A stretch of 64,000 bases of DNA, taken from assembly GCF_021730395.1 (NCBI RefSeq), contig NC_069377.1, forward strand, positions 45,276,501 through 45,340,500, read 5' to 3'. The notes under the pieces were generated by a model, which had not been told where the DNA came from, ran no database searches, and saw only the letters and a program-made list of their open reading frames with translations. The translations under genes and the position numbers were made by a program. Shown piece after piece: positions 1-12,617 of the stretch. Numbering within the stretch: position 1 is the stretch's first letter; the number at the start of each line of letters is the position of its first letter. The stretch comes from Mercenaria mercenaria. Its lineage: Eukaryota > Mollusca > Bivalvia > Venerida > Veneridae.

Positions 1-145
1 TTCTCTTTACATGAAATTCTAATTTTTTAAAAAAAGCTTTTTTAGAATGTTTAGGTAATAATATATAATTTTTTTAAATGAGTCATTGCAAATTCGTATA
101 CCAACATTATATATATTATTATTATCATTATTATTATTATATAAT

Positions 146-371
146 TGAGCCGCACCATGAGAAAATCATGCATTTGCGACCAGCATGGATCCAGACCAGC
201 CAGCGCATCCGCGCAGTCAGGATCCATGCTGTTTGCTAACGGTTTCTCTAGTTGCAATAGGCTTCGAAAGAGAACAGCATGGATCCTGACCAGACTGCAC
301 GAGTGCACAGACTGGTCTCGATCCATGCTGGTCGCAAATGTATTATGTTGGTTTTCTCATGGTGCGGCTCA
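146..371. mobile_element. Palindromic MITE, copy 1
   Basis: Ends TGAGCCGCACCATGAGAAAA and its inverse. The whole 226 bp folds back on itself and contains inner palindromes around GGATCC. It is the same family as copies at 32265-32501 and 48632-48868, and the most diverged of the three. It inserted in an ATT-rich microsatellite. No coding capacity. Confidence 0.8.
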
Positions 372-377
372 ATTATT

Positions 378-1104
378 ATTATTATTGATAGATAAGGATA
401 ACGCTGGGCCTCTATTTTGTTCCATTATCTTAGATTTTTATATGCTGAATTCTAGATATATTTCATAAAGAGTATTTGATTTCAAATTGACAAGTTAAAC
501 AATAGACGGTTTTACAAAGACTAAAAGTAAGTAGCTGTACACGATGCATCTTTGTATTATTCACTCGTTGAACTTTTTATATTCAAGTAAGTAACTGAGT
601 GCCTTCTGATTAAAAAACAGCAAAGCTACGATGTTATTCATTTACACTACGACCACCTGTAACGTAAACAGGTGTTTTTGTTTGTTTTTAACATTCTTGA
701 GTCTTTCTGCTTAATGTAGATCAATACATTTTTATGAGAGTATAATTACAAAGTTTAAATGTCTGTATCATATGCTAAATATCTTTATCACGTTTATTGA
801 GAAATCACGTGACATGTATAGGCGGCTGTGTTCTTTAGATGTGGCTTTTTCTGTTATGTTAGTATCAGGTTTTTTGTTGTTGTTTTTCGTTTATGTTGAA
901 AACCGTTCTGTATCTACTGTAGAGCTGTATAATTTACACAACTGTAACTTGTAAAGGTAGGTGTAAACCACAGAAAAAGATTCAGTTGCATAGGAATTTA
1001 AGGTTTTGTATTTTGTGACATAACAAGTAGTATTGATAACAACTGGTGTATTTGCTATAATTCATCGGTGGTAAGTTGGCAGTGCAGCAGAAGTAGAAAG
1101 TAGA
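378..1104. other. No recognisable feature
   Basis: AT-rich non-coding DNA. The 60-codon open frame at 772-954 has no start context, splice signal or family pattern that I can support. Confidence 0.5.
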
Positions 1105-1400
1105 AACGCGGAGGTGCCCTTATTTCCACCTTGCTTTTCCGGAGGGCTAAAACGTTTCCTACGCAGGCGAAGGCCCCGTGGTCGATTCCTGGTTACCCCT
1201 ATTGCGGTGTGCCCTTGGGCAAGGCACTTTATCACATTTGCAACAGTCCACCCAGCTGTTAATGGGTACTATGAAATTGTTAAAGGCAATGTATAATTGG
1301 TTTAAATGTTCTTAAGATAGGGTCGCTCAAGAGCTGTACAGAGCTTATTTTTATTGTTTCACAAAGTGACGCTAAAACTGCCTTTACCTTTACCTTTCGT
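1105..1400 (+). mobile_element. tRNA-derived SINE with a conserved central domain
   Basis: A degenerate box B (GTGGTCGATTCCTGG) is followed by a central block of the type TTGGGCAAGGCACTTTA, then CAGTCCACCCAGCTGT and AATGGGTAC, then a 3' tail of CTTTAC repeats. This central block recurs in invertebrate SINE families. Ends are approximate and no target duplication was found. Confidence 0.6.
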
Positions 1401-1546
1401 CCGTTTCGTTCATATTGTCTTGTATGATGATAATGTCACTTCCATACACCTTCCACTTTTACTTCCCCACACACTTTTATATCTCCCCTTTCATTTTCTC
1501 ATCATTTACACATTTCCCCACTTTTTACCCCACCCTCATTATTTTC

Positions 1547-1836
1547 GTTTGTTTGTTTGTTTTGGGTTAACGCCGTTTTTCAACAGTATTTCAGTTTTTT
1601 AACGGAGGGCAGTCAACTTAACAAGTGTTCCTGGATTCTGTACCAGTACTAATCTGTTCTCCGCAAGTAACTGCCAACTTCCCCACATGAATCAGAGGTT
1701 GAGGACGGATAATTTCAGACACAATGTCTTCTAACAAATCGTCACGGAGAACATACGCCTCGACCGAGGATCGAACATACGACCACGTGATCTGTAGATC
1801 TGCGCTCTCACTACTGAGCTAAGCGGGTGAGCTACA
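1547..1836 (-). mobile_element. tRNA-derived SINE (family 1), minus copy
   Basis: On the minus strand it reads box A (TTAGCTCAGTAGTGAGAGCG), box B (TGTTCGATCCTCGG), the body GGGGAAGTTGGCAGTTACTT and an (AAAC)n tail. It is flanked by a 12-bp direct repeat CTCATTATTTTC (1535-1546 and 1837-1848), a target-site duplication. Same family as 12156-12414. Confidence 0.85.
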
Positions 1837-1885
1837 CTCATTATTTTCAAAATGTACTTTTTGATAGCTATTCGAAGCAAACTGC

Positions 1886-4760
1886 CTGCTATATCTTTCC
1901 ACTATGTTTGCTTTGTGTGGCTCTGGCTGTCTTTCCTGTGCACAGTGCTGCCAGAGATTTTACTTTTACCTTTTCCAAAAATGTGTGCATGTGCAGTCAT
2001 TGCAAATTTCTTTGCAATCATCCTGATATATTCAGATAACAATATGTATAAAATTAACAAAACTAGTTGAAATCAATGAATTGGTATTAATCAATATATA
2101 GACCATTCACAAATAAATTAATTTCAACCATGACATTAAAATTTGATAATTTATCTCAAATATACTTAGCAGAATATTTCTATACAAAACTCTTTTGCAA
2201 AGCTTTCAACTCATATGTCATTGACATAACTAAACACAATTTACGTATATATTACTAATTAAATATTGCACATTTTTGGTTATTATGAGTCAATATGTTT
2301 GTAAACCTTAAATTTAGTACTGTTCATCACTGAATACTTATTTGAAATGTATTATTTTCATATAATATTTTTATTTACTGTAAAAGTAAACAAAAATAAT
2401 CTACAGATTGGCAAGGATCTTTTAGAAAATATCTTATGGTCAAACGTATTGAAAAACATCTGTATATAAGTTTCATTGGATACTGCATTGCATTTATACG
2501 TGTATAGCCTATTTGTGAACTTTACGTTTATCTGTCAGAATATGTTATGTTTTATGATGCACTTCAAAATTGTATAAAACTCCTAATTTGTGTCTGTATG
2601 TGTCTTGTTTGTACCGATAACCTACCAAAATACAAAGCTGACTGTTACAATAGTTTTCTAATCATAAAGTACCTAAACCTCTCTAGAAATATCTCAGAAC
2701 ATCTAGACACTAGCGTAATATTCCATGTTAATGACTTCAACGTGAGATGGAATAATGTAGTAAAGTCTCGTGCATAATTGAGACAAGGACTAATGTTGTT
2801 TTTTGTGAAAGTTTATGACATCATCATTAGTATGAAAGATGTGAACAAGTAAAAACAAATTCTAACACGAATATGAAGAAGAGACGAACTGGGTTTTGTT
2901 CTATATATACGTCTATGTTCCGTTTTTGTTGATTTTCATCTGCATGTGACATTTTTTCTACTATATTCTGGTCGATTTTTTTTTGTCAAATATGTGTATG
3001 TAATATGTGAACGCTTTTATTAAACGTGTAGTATTTTCACTTCCTCCGTGAATCAAACAGTTAGTCATTATTTGTTTTGTTGCTTTTTTATATTTTAACA
3101 GAAAATTCTTATAGCTTTGAAAAGAAGTGATCTTCTAAATTCAGTATGTAGATTTTTGAGTACAGCAACCAGTACTGCATATTGTGACAAGTGCAAATAA
3201 GCTTTAAAACATAATTTCTTAAAAAGGAAGACGATTAAAATATCATGTATGAAAAATGAATCTTCATAATATAGATTGACATTCAAAGGAAAGAATTTCG
3301 ACGGACTATAAGAAACTGACAATCCGTTTTCATCCGTAATAGCGGTATTTGATTTGCATTTGCCAGCTACAAGGAAATAACACATGAAACGATTTTGGAC
3401 AATATAGATGTTACAGATGTTTATTGTTTAAACTACATACTTTTATTAAACACTGACCATCCAGCTGGCTAACGGAAGGTCAGTTGTTCTTCCCATGTCT
3501 CCGCCCGTGATGAAATAATGTGCGAAGGGGCACCATGGACCTTCCTCCACCACCAAAAGCTGGAGAGTCACTATATGATCTATACGTAATTATGTCGGCG
3601 TGGCGTTAAACCCAACCAAAAATATCTAAGGAATTAAATTGATTTAATATACTGGGCAGAATAATCTGATATTAGACAGAACAAATTATATAACTGGCGT
3701 CTAGGAATGTAATCCTATCCAAAGCTTTTCAACTTCTTGTCAAGAATATTTTCTCTTAAAAGAATATTTACCATAAGCGCTAGGAATAGAGTGGAACGGA
3801 ATATATTTGAATGACGTTAATTAACGTGTAGTTATTTTTATCAGAGTGAGGCATTAAATTCATGCTGACAGGATTAACAGACTCCCTTGCCGTAGTTGAT
3901 AACCTATCGTGCGAAGTGCAAATGTAAGATAAAGAAGAAATGCATGAAAAGCTAAACGAAAACATACTGGTGATCATGATAATTTGCGTAAGGCATTATT
4001 CAACCATTCTGCATTCTTATTACACCACTTACGTATAGCCTGTCTGAAAAAAATAGTGAATATCTAAATTGCTGAAAAAATGAAGTAATTTATAAAATAA
4101 GGACAAACCTCTGCTAAGAAAGCCACATTGAAAACACATTCAGAATGAAACATTACAGAGCACCGAAATGGAACGGCACCACTTGGGAAATTATTTCCAA
4201 ACATATTTTCTAGTACGTAAACTTTGTCCGTTATCTGTCATTTTTAGATTCGATCTTGATTATTGTTTGAAAGGGATTTAGAAACTTGAAGAGATACCGT
4301 TGTACCTCTGTATCTGTATAAATCACATATTTAAAGCTAATTGTTTCTGTGACAGTTTTCTATATTTACTTCAGTGTAATTTTAAAAGCATCGTCGCAAT
4401 GGTTTATATTCACAGATATTGTACGGTGAACAAATAGTGTAGCGACAAATGAAATAATGTATACTGTAAGGAGTCCAAGATCAGTTGATTCCAGATTCCA
4501 AAGTCTAAAGTAAGCGGGAAGGAATTATTACTTGCATTTATTATATACCTACACATTTTCTGTCTGATATTCGCTAACGAATACAAAATCCTGTATTCAA
4601 CTCCCATTAGGTACGGAAAACTATTCAATGGTTGGACTACTTGCTCTAGTTGTGACGTCAAATATGACGTAATTAGGCGTCTCGACGTAACATGCGTCAA
4701 AAAGTTCACCATTCGAAACATGTTTAGGTCTTATATGTCTAAAATTTTAGTCAAACAAAC
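1886..4760. repeat. Tandem segmental duplication, copy 1
   Basis: 1886-2248 resembles 4769-5104 and 3293-4760 resembles 5195-6672, both in direct orientation. Copy 1 carries about 1 kb (2249-3290) with no counterpart in copy 2. Both copies share a SINE (3455-3625 and 5352-5517), so the SINE was present before the duplication. Small indels and substitutions suggest an old event. No gene is seen inside. Confidence 0.75.
3455..3625 (+). mobile_element. V-SINE/RUDI-like SINE fragment
   Basis: Shows the recurring block CCAGCTGGCTAACGGAAGG, GATGAAATAATGTGCG, GGGGCACCATGGACCTTCC, then GGCGTTAAACCCAACC. The head (tRNA part) is missing. The name follows the known V-SINE type of molluscs by resemblance only. 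Confidence 0.55.
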
Positions 4761-4764
4761 AGTG

Positions 4765-6672
4765 TATCTGCTATATGTTGCACAGTGTTGCTAAAGAGTT
4801 AACTTTGCCTTTTTCAATAATGGTGTGCATGTGCAGTCATTGCAAAACTCTTTGCAATCATCCTGAGATTCAGATAACAATGTGTATTAAACGTTTTCTC
4901 TGAAATAAACAGAACTAGTTGAAATCAATGAGTTGGGATCAACAAATACATAGACCATTCACAAAAAGATTAATTATCAACCATCACATTAAAATCTAAT
5001 AATTTCTCTCAAATATACCTAGCAGAATATTTCTATATAAAACTGCCTTTGCAAAGCTTTCAACTCATATGTCATTTACATAACTAAACACAAATTTTCG
5101 TATACTGTAAAATGGGATATATTCGCGGGAGTTGAATTTTCGCTATATTCGCGGTCAAAATTGATAGCGCGAAATCTAAATTTAGACAAGATTTACATTT
5201 CGACGGACTATAAGAAGCTGACAATCCGTTTTCATCCGTAATAGCAGCATTTGATTTGCATTTTCCAGGTACGAAGAAATAACACATGAAACGATTTTGG
5301 ACAATTCAGATGTTATATATATTTTTTGCTTAAACTGCATACTTTTACTAAATACCTACCATCCAGCTGGCTAACGGAAGGTCAGTGTTCTTCCCAGGTC
5401 CCCGCCCATCATGAAATAATGTGCGAAAGGGCACCATGGACCTTCCTCCGCCATCAAAAGCTGGAAATTCACTATATGATCTATAATTATGTCGCTGTGG
5501 CGTTAAACCCAACCAATGAAATTGATTTAATTGACTTGGCGGAACAATCTGATATTAGACAGAACAGATTATTTAACTGGCGTCTAGGAATTTAATCCTA
5601 TCCAAGTCTTTTCAACTTATTGCCAAGTATATTTTTCTCACAATATAAGAACAATCAAGTTACATACAGTACCATACTGCTTAAAGAATATTTACCATGA
5701 GAGGCAGGAATAGACTGGAGCGAAATATATTTAAATGGCGTTAATCAAAACGTAGATATTTTTATCAGACAATTAATGCTGAATGGATGAACAGACTCCC
5801 TTGCCGTAGTTGATAACCTATCATGCAATGTGCAAATGTAAGTTAATGAAGAAATGCATGAATATCTAAACAAAAAAATTTACTGGAAATCATGATATGT
5901 CGCGGAAGGCAATCATTATGCATACTTATTATACCACTTACGTATAGCATGTCTGAAAAAAAGTAAATATCTTGATTGATGAAAACATGAAGTAATTCAT
6001 AAAATAAGGACAAACGTCTGCTGAGAAAGCCACATTGAAAACACATTCAGATTGAAACATTGCAGATAACCGAAATGGAACGGCACCACTTGGGAAATTA
6101 TTTCCAAACATATTTTCTACGCCGTAAATTTTGTCCGTTATCTGTCACTTTTAGATTCGATCATGATTATTGTTTGAAAGGGATTAAGAAACTTGAAGTT
6201 ACCGTTATGCATCTGTAACTGTATAAACACAGATTTAAAGCGAATGATTTCAGTGACAGTTTTCTACATTTTCTTCAGTGTAATTTTAGAAGCATTGTCA
6301 CAATGATTTATATTCAAAGATGTTGTACGGTGAAGACATAGAGCAGAGACAAATAAAATGTCTACTGTAATACGTCCAAGGCCTGAGCTGTTCCAGGAAT
6401 TAATTCCAAAGTCTCAAGTAAGCAGAGAAGGAATTATTACCTGCATTTATTATATACCTACAAATTTTCTGTCTGAAATTCACTAACGAATACAACATCT
6501 TGTATTCAACTCCCATTTGATGCGCAAAAATATTCAATGGTTGGACTACTTGCTCTAGTTGTGACGTCAAATATGAAGTAATTATGGCGTCTAGACGTAA
6601 CATGCGTCAAAAATTTCACTGTTTCAAACACGTTTTTTGGTCTTATTTGTCTAAAATTCGGGTCAAACTTGG
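4765..6672. repeat. Tandem segmental duplication, copy 2
   Basis: Direct neighbour of copy 1 and shorter. At 5105-5194 it has its own short insert with TTCGCGGG / ATTCGCGG motifs in place of the roughly 1 kb of copy 1. No supportable coding exon. Confidence 0.72.
5352..5517 (+). mobile_element. V-SINE/RUDI-like SINE fragment (duplicate of 3455-3625)
   Basis: Same block as 3455-3625 and at the equivalent place in the second copy of the segmental duplication, so it is a duplicate rather than a separate insertion. Confidence 0.55.
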
Positions 6673-6739
6673 CTGATATAACACCTGAGATAGAACTAAG
6701 TATGTGTGAAAAGGGTTGTTAAAGCTATACCTTGATTTG

Positions 6740-7180
6740 CAGTAATGCATTCGGCTTTTGTGGATATTGCCAGGCCAAATCACACCAGGTTTTGCAAAAT
6801 CCACTCTACTGTAGCCAAATTAAACATTGCAGTTCAATAAGTTCTGCAGAATGGAAGTAAGTGCAGAAGTGTATTGACTTGACAGAAGGTTGCAAGTGAA
6901 TGTAATTAGATAGCCGCTGGGATCTCTACGAGGGCATGAATGATGCGATACATCATTTCTGACTTAGTGTCTCTCACTCTCTCCACTAAAGTGTTGTTAG
7001 AGAAGTTACCATCCTAAGCCAGTGATATCTTGCTGATGTTGCTGGTAGTCTTGTAATCCTCCGTGACAACGTTGTTCCGCTTCTAGCTTTTGTTTGTCTC
7101 TGTTGTTGTGAAGGTCCCATGTCCTTGATCCATATTCAAGGATGGGTCTACCTCGGCAACAGTTGCTTAAATTGAACAGA
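6740..7180 (-). mobile_element. Degenerate LINE (non-LTR retrotransposon) reverse-transcriptase C-terminal remnant
   Basis: The minus strand reads RPILEYGSRTWDLHNNRD, QKLEAEQRC and DITGLGW. This is the typical thumb-region pattern of non-LTR reverse transcriptases (RP.LEY.S..WDP, then KLE..QRRA, then LGW). The frame then breaks at several stops and shifts, and a degraded end (resembling SFFPRTI..WN) follows toward 6800. 5' truncated, as is usual for LINE copies. Confidence 0.7.
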
Positions 7181-7613
7181 AACATTTCGAAGTAACTTAT
7201 AATGCATCTTCTTTGAAGGTTTAAATTTATTTTCACTGATAATCTAGTTCAAAAGATCATACTTCTTCTCTTAAGGGTCTCATGTAATTTTAATAAATAT
7301 GTTCGTTTGTTGCTCAGATTATTATAGAGTTTTGTTCGATTTTATGAGTGTTTTTATAACAGCAAAATTGCATAACAATATAAATGTACGTACGATGAAT
7401 ACAATCTTATCTGGGGAATTTACAAGTATCAGTATTTGTAATGATTTACATTTATAGGTTTTGATCAGTATTTATATTTTGAATTGTGCACATCTGCTTA
7501 AATTTTCTCATGTCCTTATTGTTGAAATAAATGCTTCAGAAATTTGACAAATAAAAGATTTCGCGATTCTAAACAAAGACAATGTAAGACAGGAATTAAT
7601 TTAAATGAAAGTA

Positions 7614-7636
7614 ATCTCTCTCTCTCTCTCTCTCTT
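7614..7636. repeat. (CT)n microsatellite
   Basis: Uninterrupted CT dinucleotides followed by a C-rich run. Confidence 0.85.
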
Positions 7637-7639
7637 TCC

Positions 7640-10600
7640 CCCACCCCTCCCCCACATTCATTTATGTATATATAGATCATTTATGATAAACGTTGCTGTA
7701 AGTATCTAAATGTGTCGAAAATAACAAGCTGAACACTGAAATGTATCAGAAATGACGTCCTCCATCCACCCACTGATCCTGTCAAATAAAAGAACTAAAT
7801 CTAAACGCTCGGGTAACGCACTGGCGACAGACCAGAAAAAATGTGCAACTGTACATGTTGTACCCTACCCAACCATAGTTATGATTGTGCGTGCAATCCG
7901 GTAAATGGGTAATACTAGTATGCATACTGAAAAAGTGATAATTTATCTTCATTCTTGCACCAGTCACTTTGTCTCAAAATTTCTTTATATTTTCGGGTAT
8001 GGCAAGTGATAATGATATTTTTCAATAAATAAACATAAGAATATGTCTAACCTTAGCATCCCTTCTACAACTGAATAAAGGTCTGCGTAAAAAAATCTTA
8101 AATCAATTTTAACACTCGATGAAATTGAAGTATCCTAACTGACGCGTAGGGTGCATTTTGGAGGCTTGTTTATTTTTCTAACTGCCAAGCAGGATGCATT
8201 TTGTCCGCTTGTTTATTATTGTCTGACTGCTTTTCTAGCTGGAAACAACAAGTTAGAGAACAATGCGTAATTACTATTTTCTTCACCATCTGATTTTGTA
8301 CGTGATTTACTCTGACAGGTCCATATCGCTCGTACTGATCTCATGTTCAATCCTTCCTAAATAATGTTATTATGTTGCCAGTAATCTTGTAGACGTCATT
8401 TTGTACTGTACGAACGTAATGCAGGTGGTGTGACGTATTCCGACGCAAACGGTTTCCACAAACAATTTAGAAAAATGATATGCTTGTTGTATTTTATACT
8501 CTGTTAAAAGGAGGAACGTTTTCAATCTGTTACGCAACGGTCGATGTTCGTTTGACGTTGCTTCCATTCTCTTTGTATTGTTAACTTCAATTTGAGGTAA
8601 AAAAAAGTCTGTAAAAGATATTACTTAATTATCGGTATCATTATTATTATTGTATTCTGTATGGTTGTCGCATAATATTATGTCTGTTGGAACATATTTG
8701 TCTTAAGCATATTTTATAGTAACGACATGTACTTGAATACTAGTTTTAATTCCTTGCAAAGAAACGGCATTTATGAGCAAAAACTAATAATTTAAATAAC
8801 GCATTTCTAGAATATTTCTGAGTTTGAAGTCCAGAGTTCCCTACAAACACATTACGCACACTACTCATAATTTTGCTTTCCGACTTCTAGATAAATATAC
8901 TAAACAATAAACAGTTTAAAGCAAGCTGAAAACGGAAACTGAAAGAAGAATCTTATTGTTGCGAGTAACATAATCGATGTGTTTAATTTTTTCTAAAATC
9001 TTTATTAACATACGAATTTATAGTCCTCCAAGTCAACGCCCACGTAAGACGTTTCCTTGTTTCATCTGGATGATACGCTTTCTTCTCTGATTATGTCTGG
9101 CAGAACATTTGGAAGACTCTATGATGCCTACTAGGACTGGACTTTGTGTAATTTTGGAACACCATGAGGTTTTTACTATCAACCGGTTTGAACAGTCCTC
9201 AGTGTGTGTTTTTTTTTTTCACTGACAGTTCTAAGGCAGTGAGCTACAGTATAGCTGTATTTGTTTTAATATTTTGTCTTTGTTGCCTGGTTTTTTATTT
9301 ACTATAATTATGAAACTCCTACTATTGTAGGGTGTTGTGTTGTGGAGATTGTGTTCTGGACTCGGCTATATCTATAACTCTTTGTCCTTGTTTCAGACGC
9401 ATCTATTTTTGAAAGGAATTCAAACAGTGTTACGCATATTATGCATTTACTGAATTTTATGCCTGTCTATATGAAAAAAGGTTTTTACTACCATGCCAAA
9501 TATGGTAATAATTCGGAAAACTGGTTCATATTTTCGCGGACTTAGGTTCACTATTAGCAATGTATGGACTACAGAGTCTTATAAATGGTAAATATTGTTC
9601 ATGGATTTAAAGAAAAGCATACTAATACATGATTACCAAAGTCTCTATTTATTTCAAAACTGTGTTGAGTTGATTTCTGCTGAATCTAAAGAAGACGGTC
9701 TCTGACCGGCTTGCGAAAATCATCAAATATTGGCATCTGCTACCTTTAAAGGTGGCCTATCTATACATACTAAAGGAACCAATGCGGGAGCCATCTTGTC
9801 GCGTAATGGCCTACATTGAACTTTTTCCTCCTGGTGATATCTTAATCAATCCTAGTTTCTTTGCAAATGTATTTTTTGACATCTTGGTAGAAAACATTGA
9901 AAGGTTGTATTTGATGAAGCTAAGCTCCTTAGCTTAGTGTGAAGAGTAATACCAGGTCGCAGCAGCGTGCATTTGATGTGATTTGCAGAAAGCAAATGTG
10001 ACTGGAAAAGTCACCCTAGAAGATACATTGCTCATGTTTTTTCTCCCCATTTTATATCAGTTTTTGGGATAATTTCTTCCAAATGAGGTAAGATTTTGAA
10101 TCTGAAATGATTCCATATTTAGCGGCTTTGTGATCATTGTCCATTTGATAAAGAAGAAATAGTAATAATATTGAGGCCTGATAGATCTACATGTATAATG
10201 ATTATTCTGCCTTTTTAACGATATGAAATACTTGTTATTTGTACACATACAATATATAAACAGTACAAACCTACAGCCAGCCTATGATAAAGACTTTCCC
10301 AGTAAATACATGTAAATACATACATTTTAAAGACCAGTTTTAACCGTCCCAAGAGTGGTCTTTATAAACATGCTTTAATGCATATCGTTGGTTCAGACTA
10401 AGAAATGGTCAAGACATAACTGTTTCGTAAGAAGATCACTGGCGACTTTTGTCTCCAACACCCTGAAGCAAATTGAATTAATGAAAGCAAAGCAAGCGGT
10501 GTAATAGATTATAACTGCTTTGACTGATATAAAACTACGTTTATAGAAAGATTTATATTTACAGTTTCATGCTAGTAACACACTGTCAGTACATCTTTTT

Positions 10601-11365
10601 TGTAGAAATTTGAGAAATTTGATTATGTCTGCTTTATCTGGACTGTATGTTTATGAACTTTTAATACTAAGTTATCGCCCTGAGAAAAGGTAAATGGAAG
10701 ATAGCGGCCTCGTTTTTTTTTTACATTCAAGAAACTGAACTGAAGTAAAAAAATATATTTTAAGAGAATGTTTTAAGGAGAGTAATATTATGTGTACGGT
10801 TTTTGGGGGGGTGAGGGCTGAGAGATTCTAAGAAACGATATCAAGAAACTGAATTGAAATAAAAATAAAACAACATAGTTTTGAAGGTATATGGGGTTTA
10901 TGTGTTTAGTGTATTGGGATTCAGTGTGAAAAAACTGGGATAAAGATTACTAAAATTCAATTTCAAGAAACTTTTTTTTACCTTGAAATATGAGCAACTG
11001 ACCGCAAAGTAAAGTGGTACTAGGTGGATTTTATGTTTTAATTCTATAGCTATTATACTTTCTGGACGCGAAAAACAATTGAGCGTAGGGAATTGTATCA
11101 CTGAAATTTGATATCTTTCTTTAAATAGTATGATGCCCTTATATGAGCAGGACAGAGAGAGTTATATCCACTAAACTATAAAATGATCATAAACCATTTC
11201 AGGGAATAAAATTTCATGCAGCGTTATATACTACCTTAATTGTTAACAGGGAAAAGTTTGAAAGAGCAGTAATCTGAAAGTCTGTGTTTAGTATGAGTTT
11301 ATCTGGTGAAATATAAGCATTTTATGTCTACACCAACGGACAACAAATTTGGAAACGTTAACAGC
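7640..11365. other. No recognisable gene
   Basis: AT-rich sequence with only short open frames that lack splice signals or family patterns. There is a small local duplication at about 8143-8235 (GGTGCATTTTGGAGGCTTG / GATGCATTTTGTCCGCTTG). Confidence 0.5.
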
Positions 11366-11458
11366 CTTTGTTACCTAGTGGTAGACTGACCGCTTCGAGT
11401 GCGAAGGGGCGAGGGTCCGCTTACCAAAGACGTAAATAGTGACCCAAATAGCTTATAT
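11366..11458 (+). mobile_element. tRNA-derived SINE fragment, cut at its 3' side
   Basis: TACCTAGTGGTAGACTGACC looks like a box A region and CGAGGGTCCGCTTACC a decayed box B. It is directly followed by the element starting at 11460, which probably split or truncated it. Confidence 0.45.
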
Positions 11459-12155
11459 AACAAGAGGCCCAAATGGGCCTAAGTCGGTCACCTGATGAAC
11501 ACCTTGACCTAATTAGACCTTGCTTGTGACAGTGTATTAATCTAATATATATATAAATGAAAATAAAAGAAAAATTAAAAATTTAAAAAAATATTAAAAA
11601 CTAAATTTAAAAAAAAAACAACTTGAAAAAAAAAACGATAAATAAAAAAATCTTTAAAAATTAAACAGAAAATAAACAATTGTTTAGCTATTTTTTTCTA
11701 TTTTTAGCTCAAGTGGTCCCTAAAAGTGGCCAAGCTCCCCCTATTTGGGAGAGGACTATATAATTATGCTACACACAAAGTTTAATGCAGATACATCAAG
11801 CGGTTCATGAGAAATAAAAGACTTTTAAAGGTATTTCTATTTCAACTCTAGCAGCCCCTAAAGGGGCCAAGTGCCCCCATTTGAATAAAATTGGGAGAGG
11901 ACCATATAATTATGCCACACACAAAGTTTAATGCAGATCCATCAAGCGGTTCATGAGAAGAAGACTTTTAAAGGTATTTCTATTTTAAGCTCTAGCGGCC
12001 CCTAAGTAGGAGCCAAGTGCCCCTATTTGAACAAACTTGGGAGAAGACCATATAATGATGCTACAGACCAAGTTTGATGAAGATCCATCAAGCGGTTCAT
12101 GAGAATATGTCGTTTAAAGGTATAAATAGTTTTAGCTCTAGCGGCCCCTAGGAGG

Positions 12156-12414
12156 ACCCGCCCGCTTAGCTCAGTAGGGAGAGCGTTGGCCAACGAGTCG
12201 CGAGTTCGATCCTCGGGAGGGGCGTATGTTCTCCGTGACGATTTGATACAAGACATTGTATCAGACATCGTTCGTCCTCCACCTCTGATAATTCATGTGG
12301 GGAAGTTGGCAGTTACTTGTGGAGAACAGGTTTGTACTGGTACAGAATCCAGGAACACCGTTACATGACTGAAATACTGTTGAAAAATGGCGGTAAACAC
12401 AAAACAAACAAAAA
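12156..12414 (+). mobile_element. tRNA-derived SINE (family 1), plus copy nested in a tandem-repeat element
   Basis: Box A (TTAGCTCAGTAGGGAGAGCG), box B (GAGTTCGATCCTCGG), the same body as the copy at 1547-1836, and a tail AAACAAACAAAAA. The 13-bp flanks GGCCCCTAG(G/A)AGG at 12143-12155 and 12415-12427 form a target duplication with one mismatch. The host is the element starting at 11460, so the SINE is younger. Confidence 0.88.
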
Positions 12415-12617
12415 GGCCCCTAGAAGGAGCTAAGTGCCCCCATTCGAACAAACTAGGAAGAGGACTATATAATGATGTTACAGACCAAGTTTGATAAAGA
12501 TCCATCAAGCGGTTCATGAGAAACAAACTTGATAGAGGACCTGGCCAGTGTGCTACAGACCAAATTTGGTGTTATTCTGACCAGTAGTTTCAGAGGAGAA
12601 GATGTTTAAGTAAATAT

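Noticed and set aside
12159-12230. tRNA gene
   Set aside because: Box A and box B are good, but the sequence continues into a SINE body with an A-rich tail and a 13-bp target duplication; no complete cloverleaf was found.
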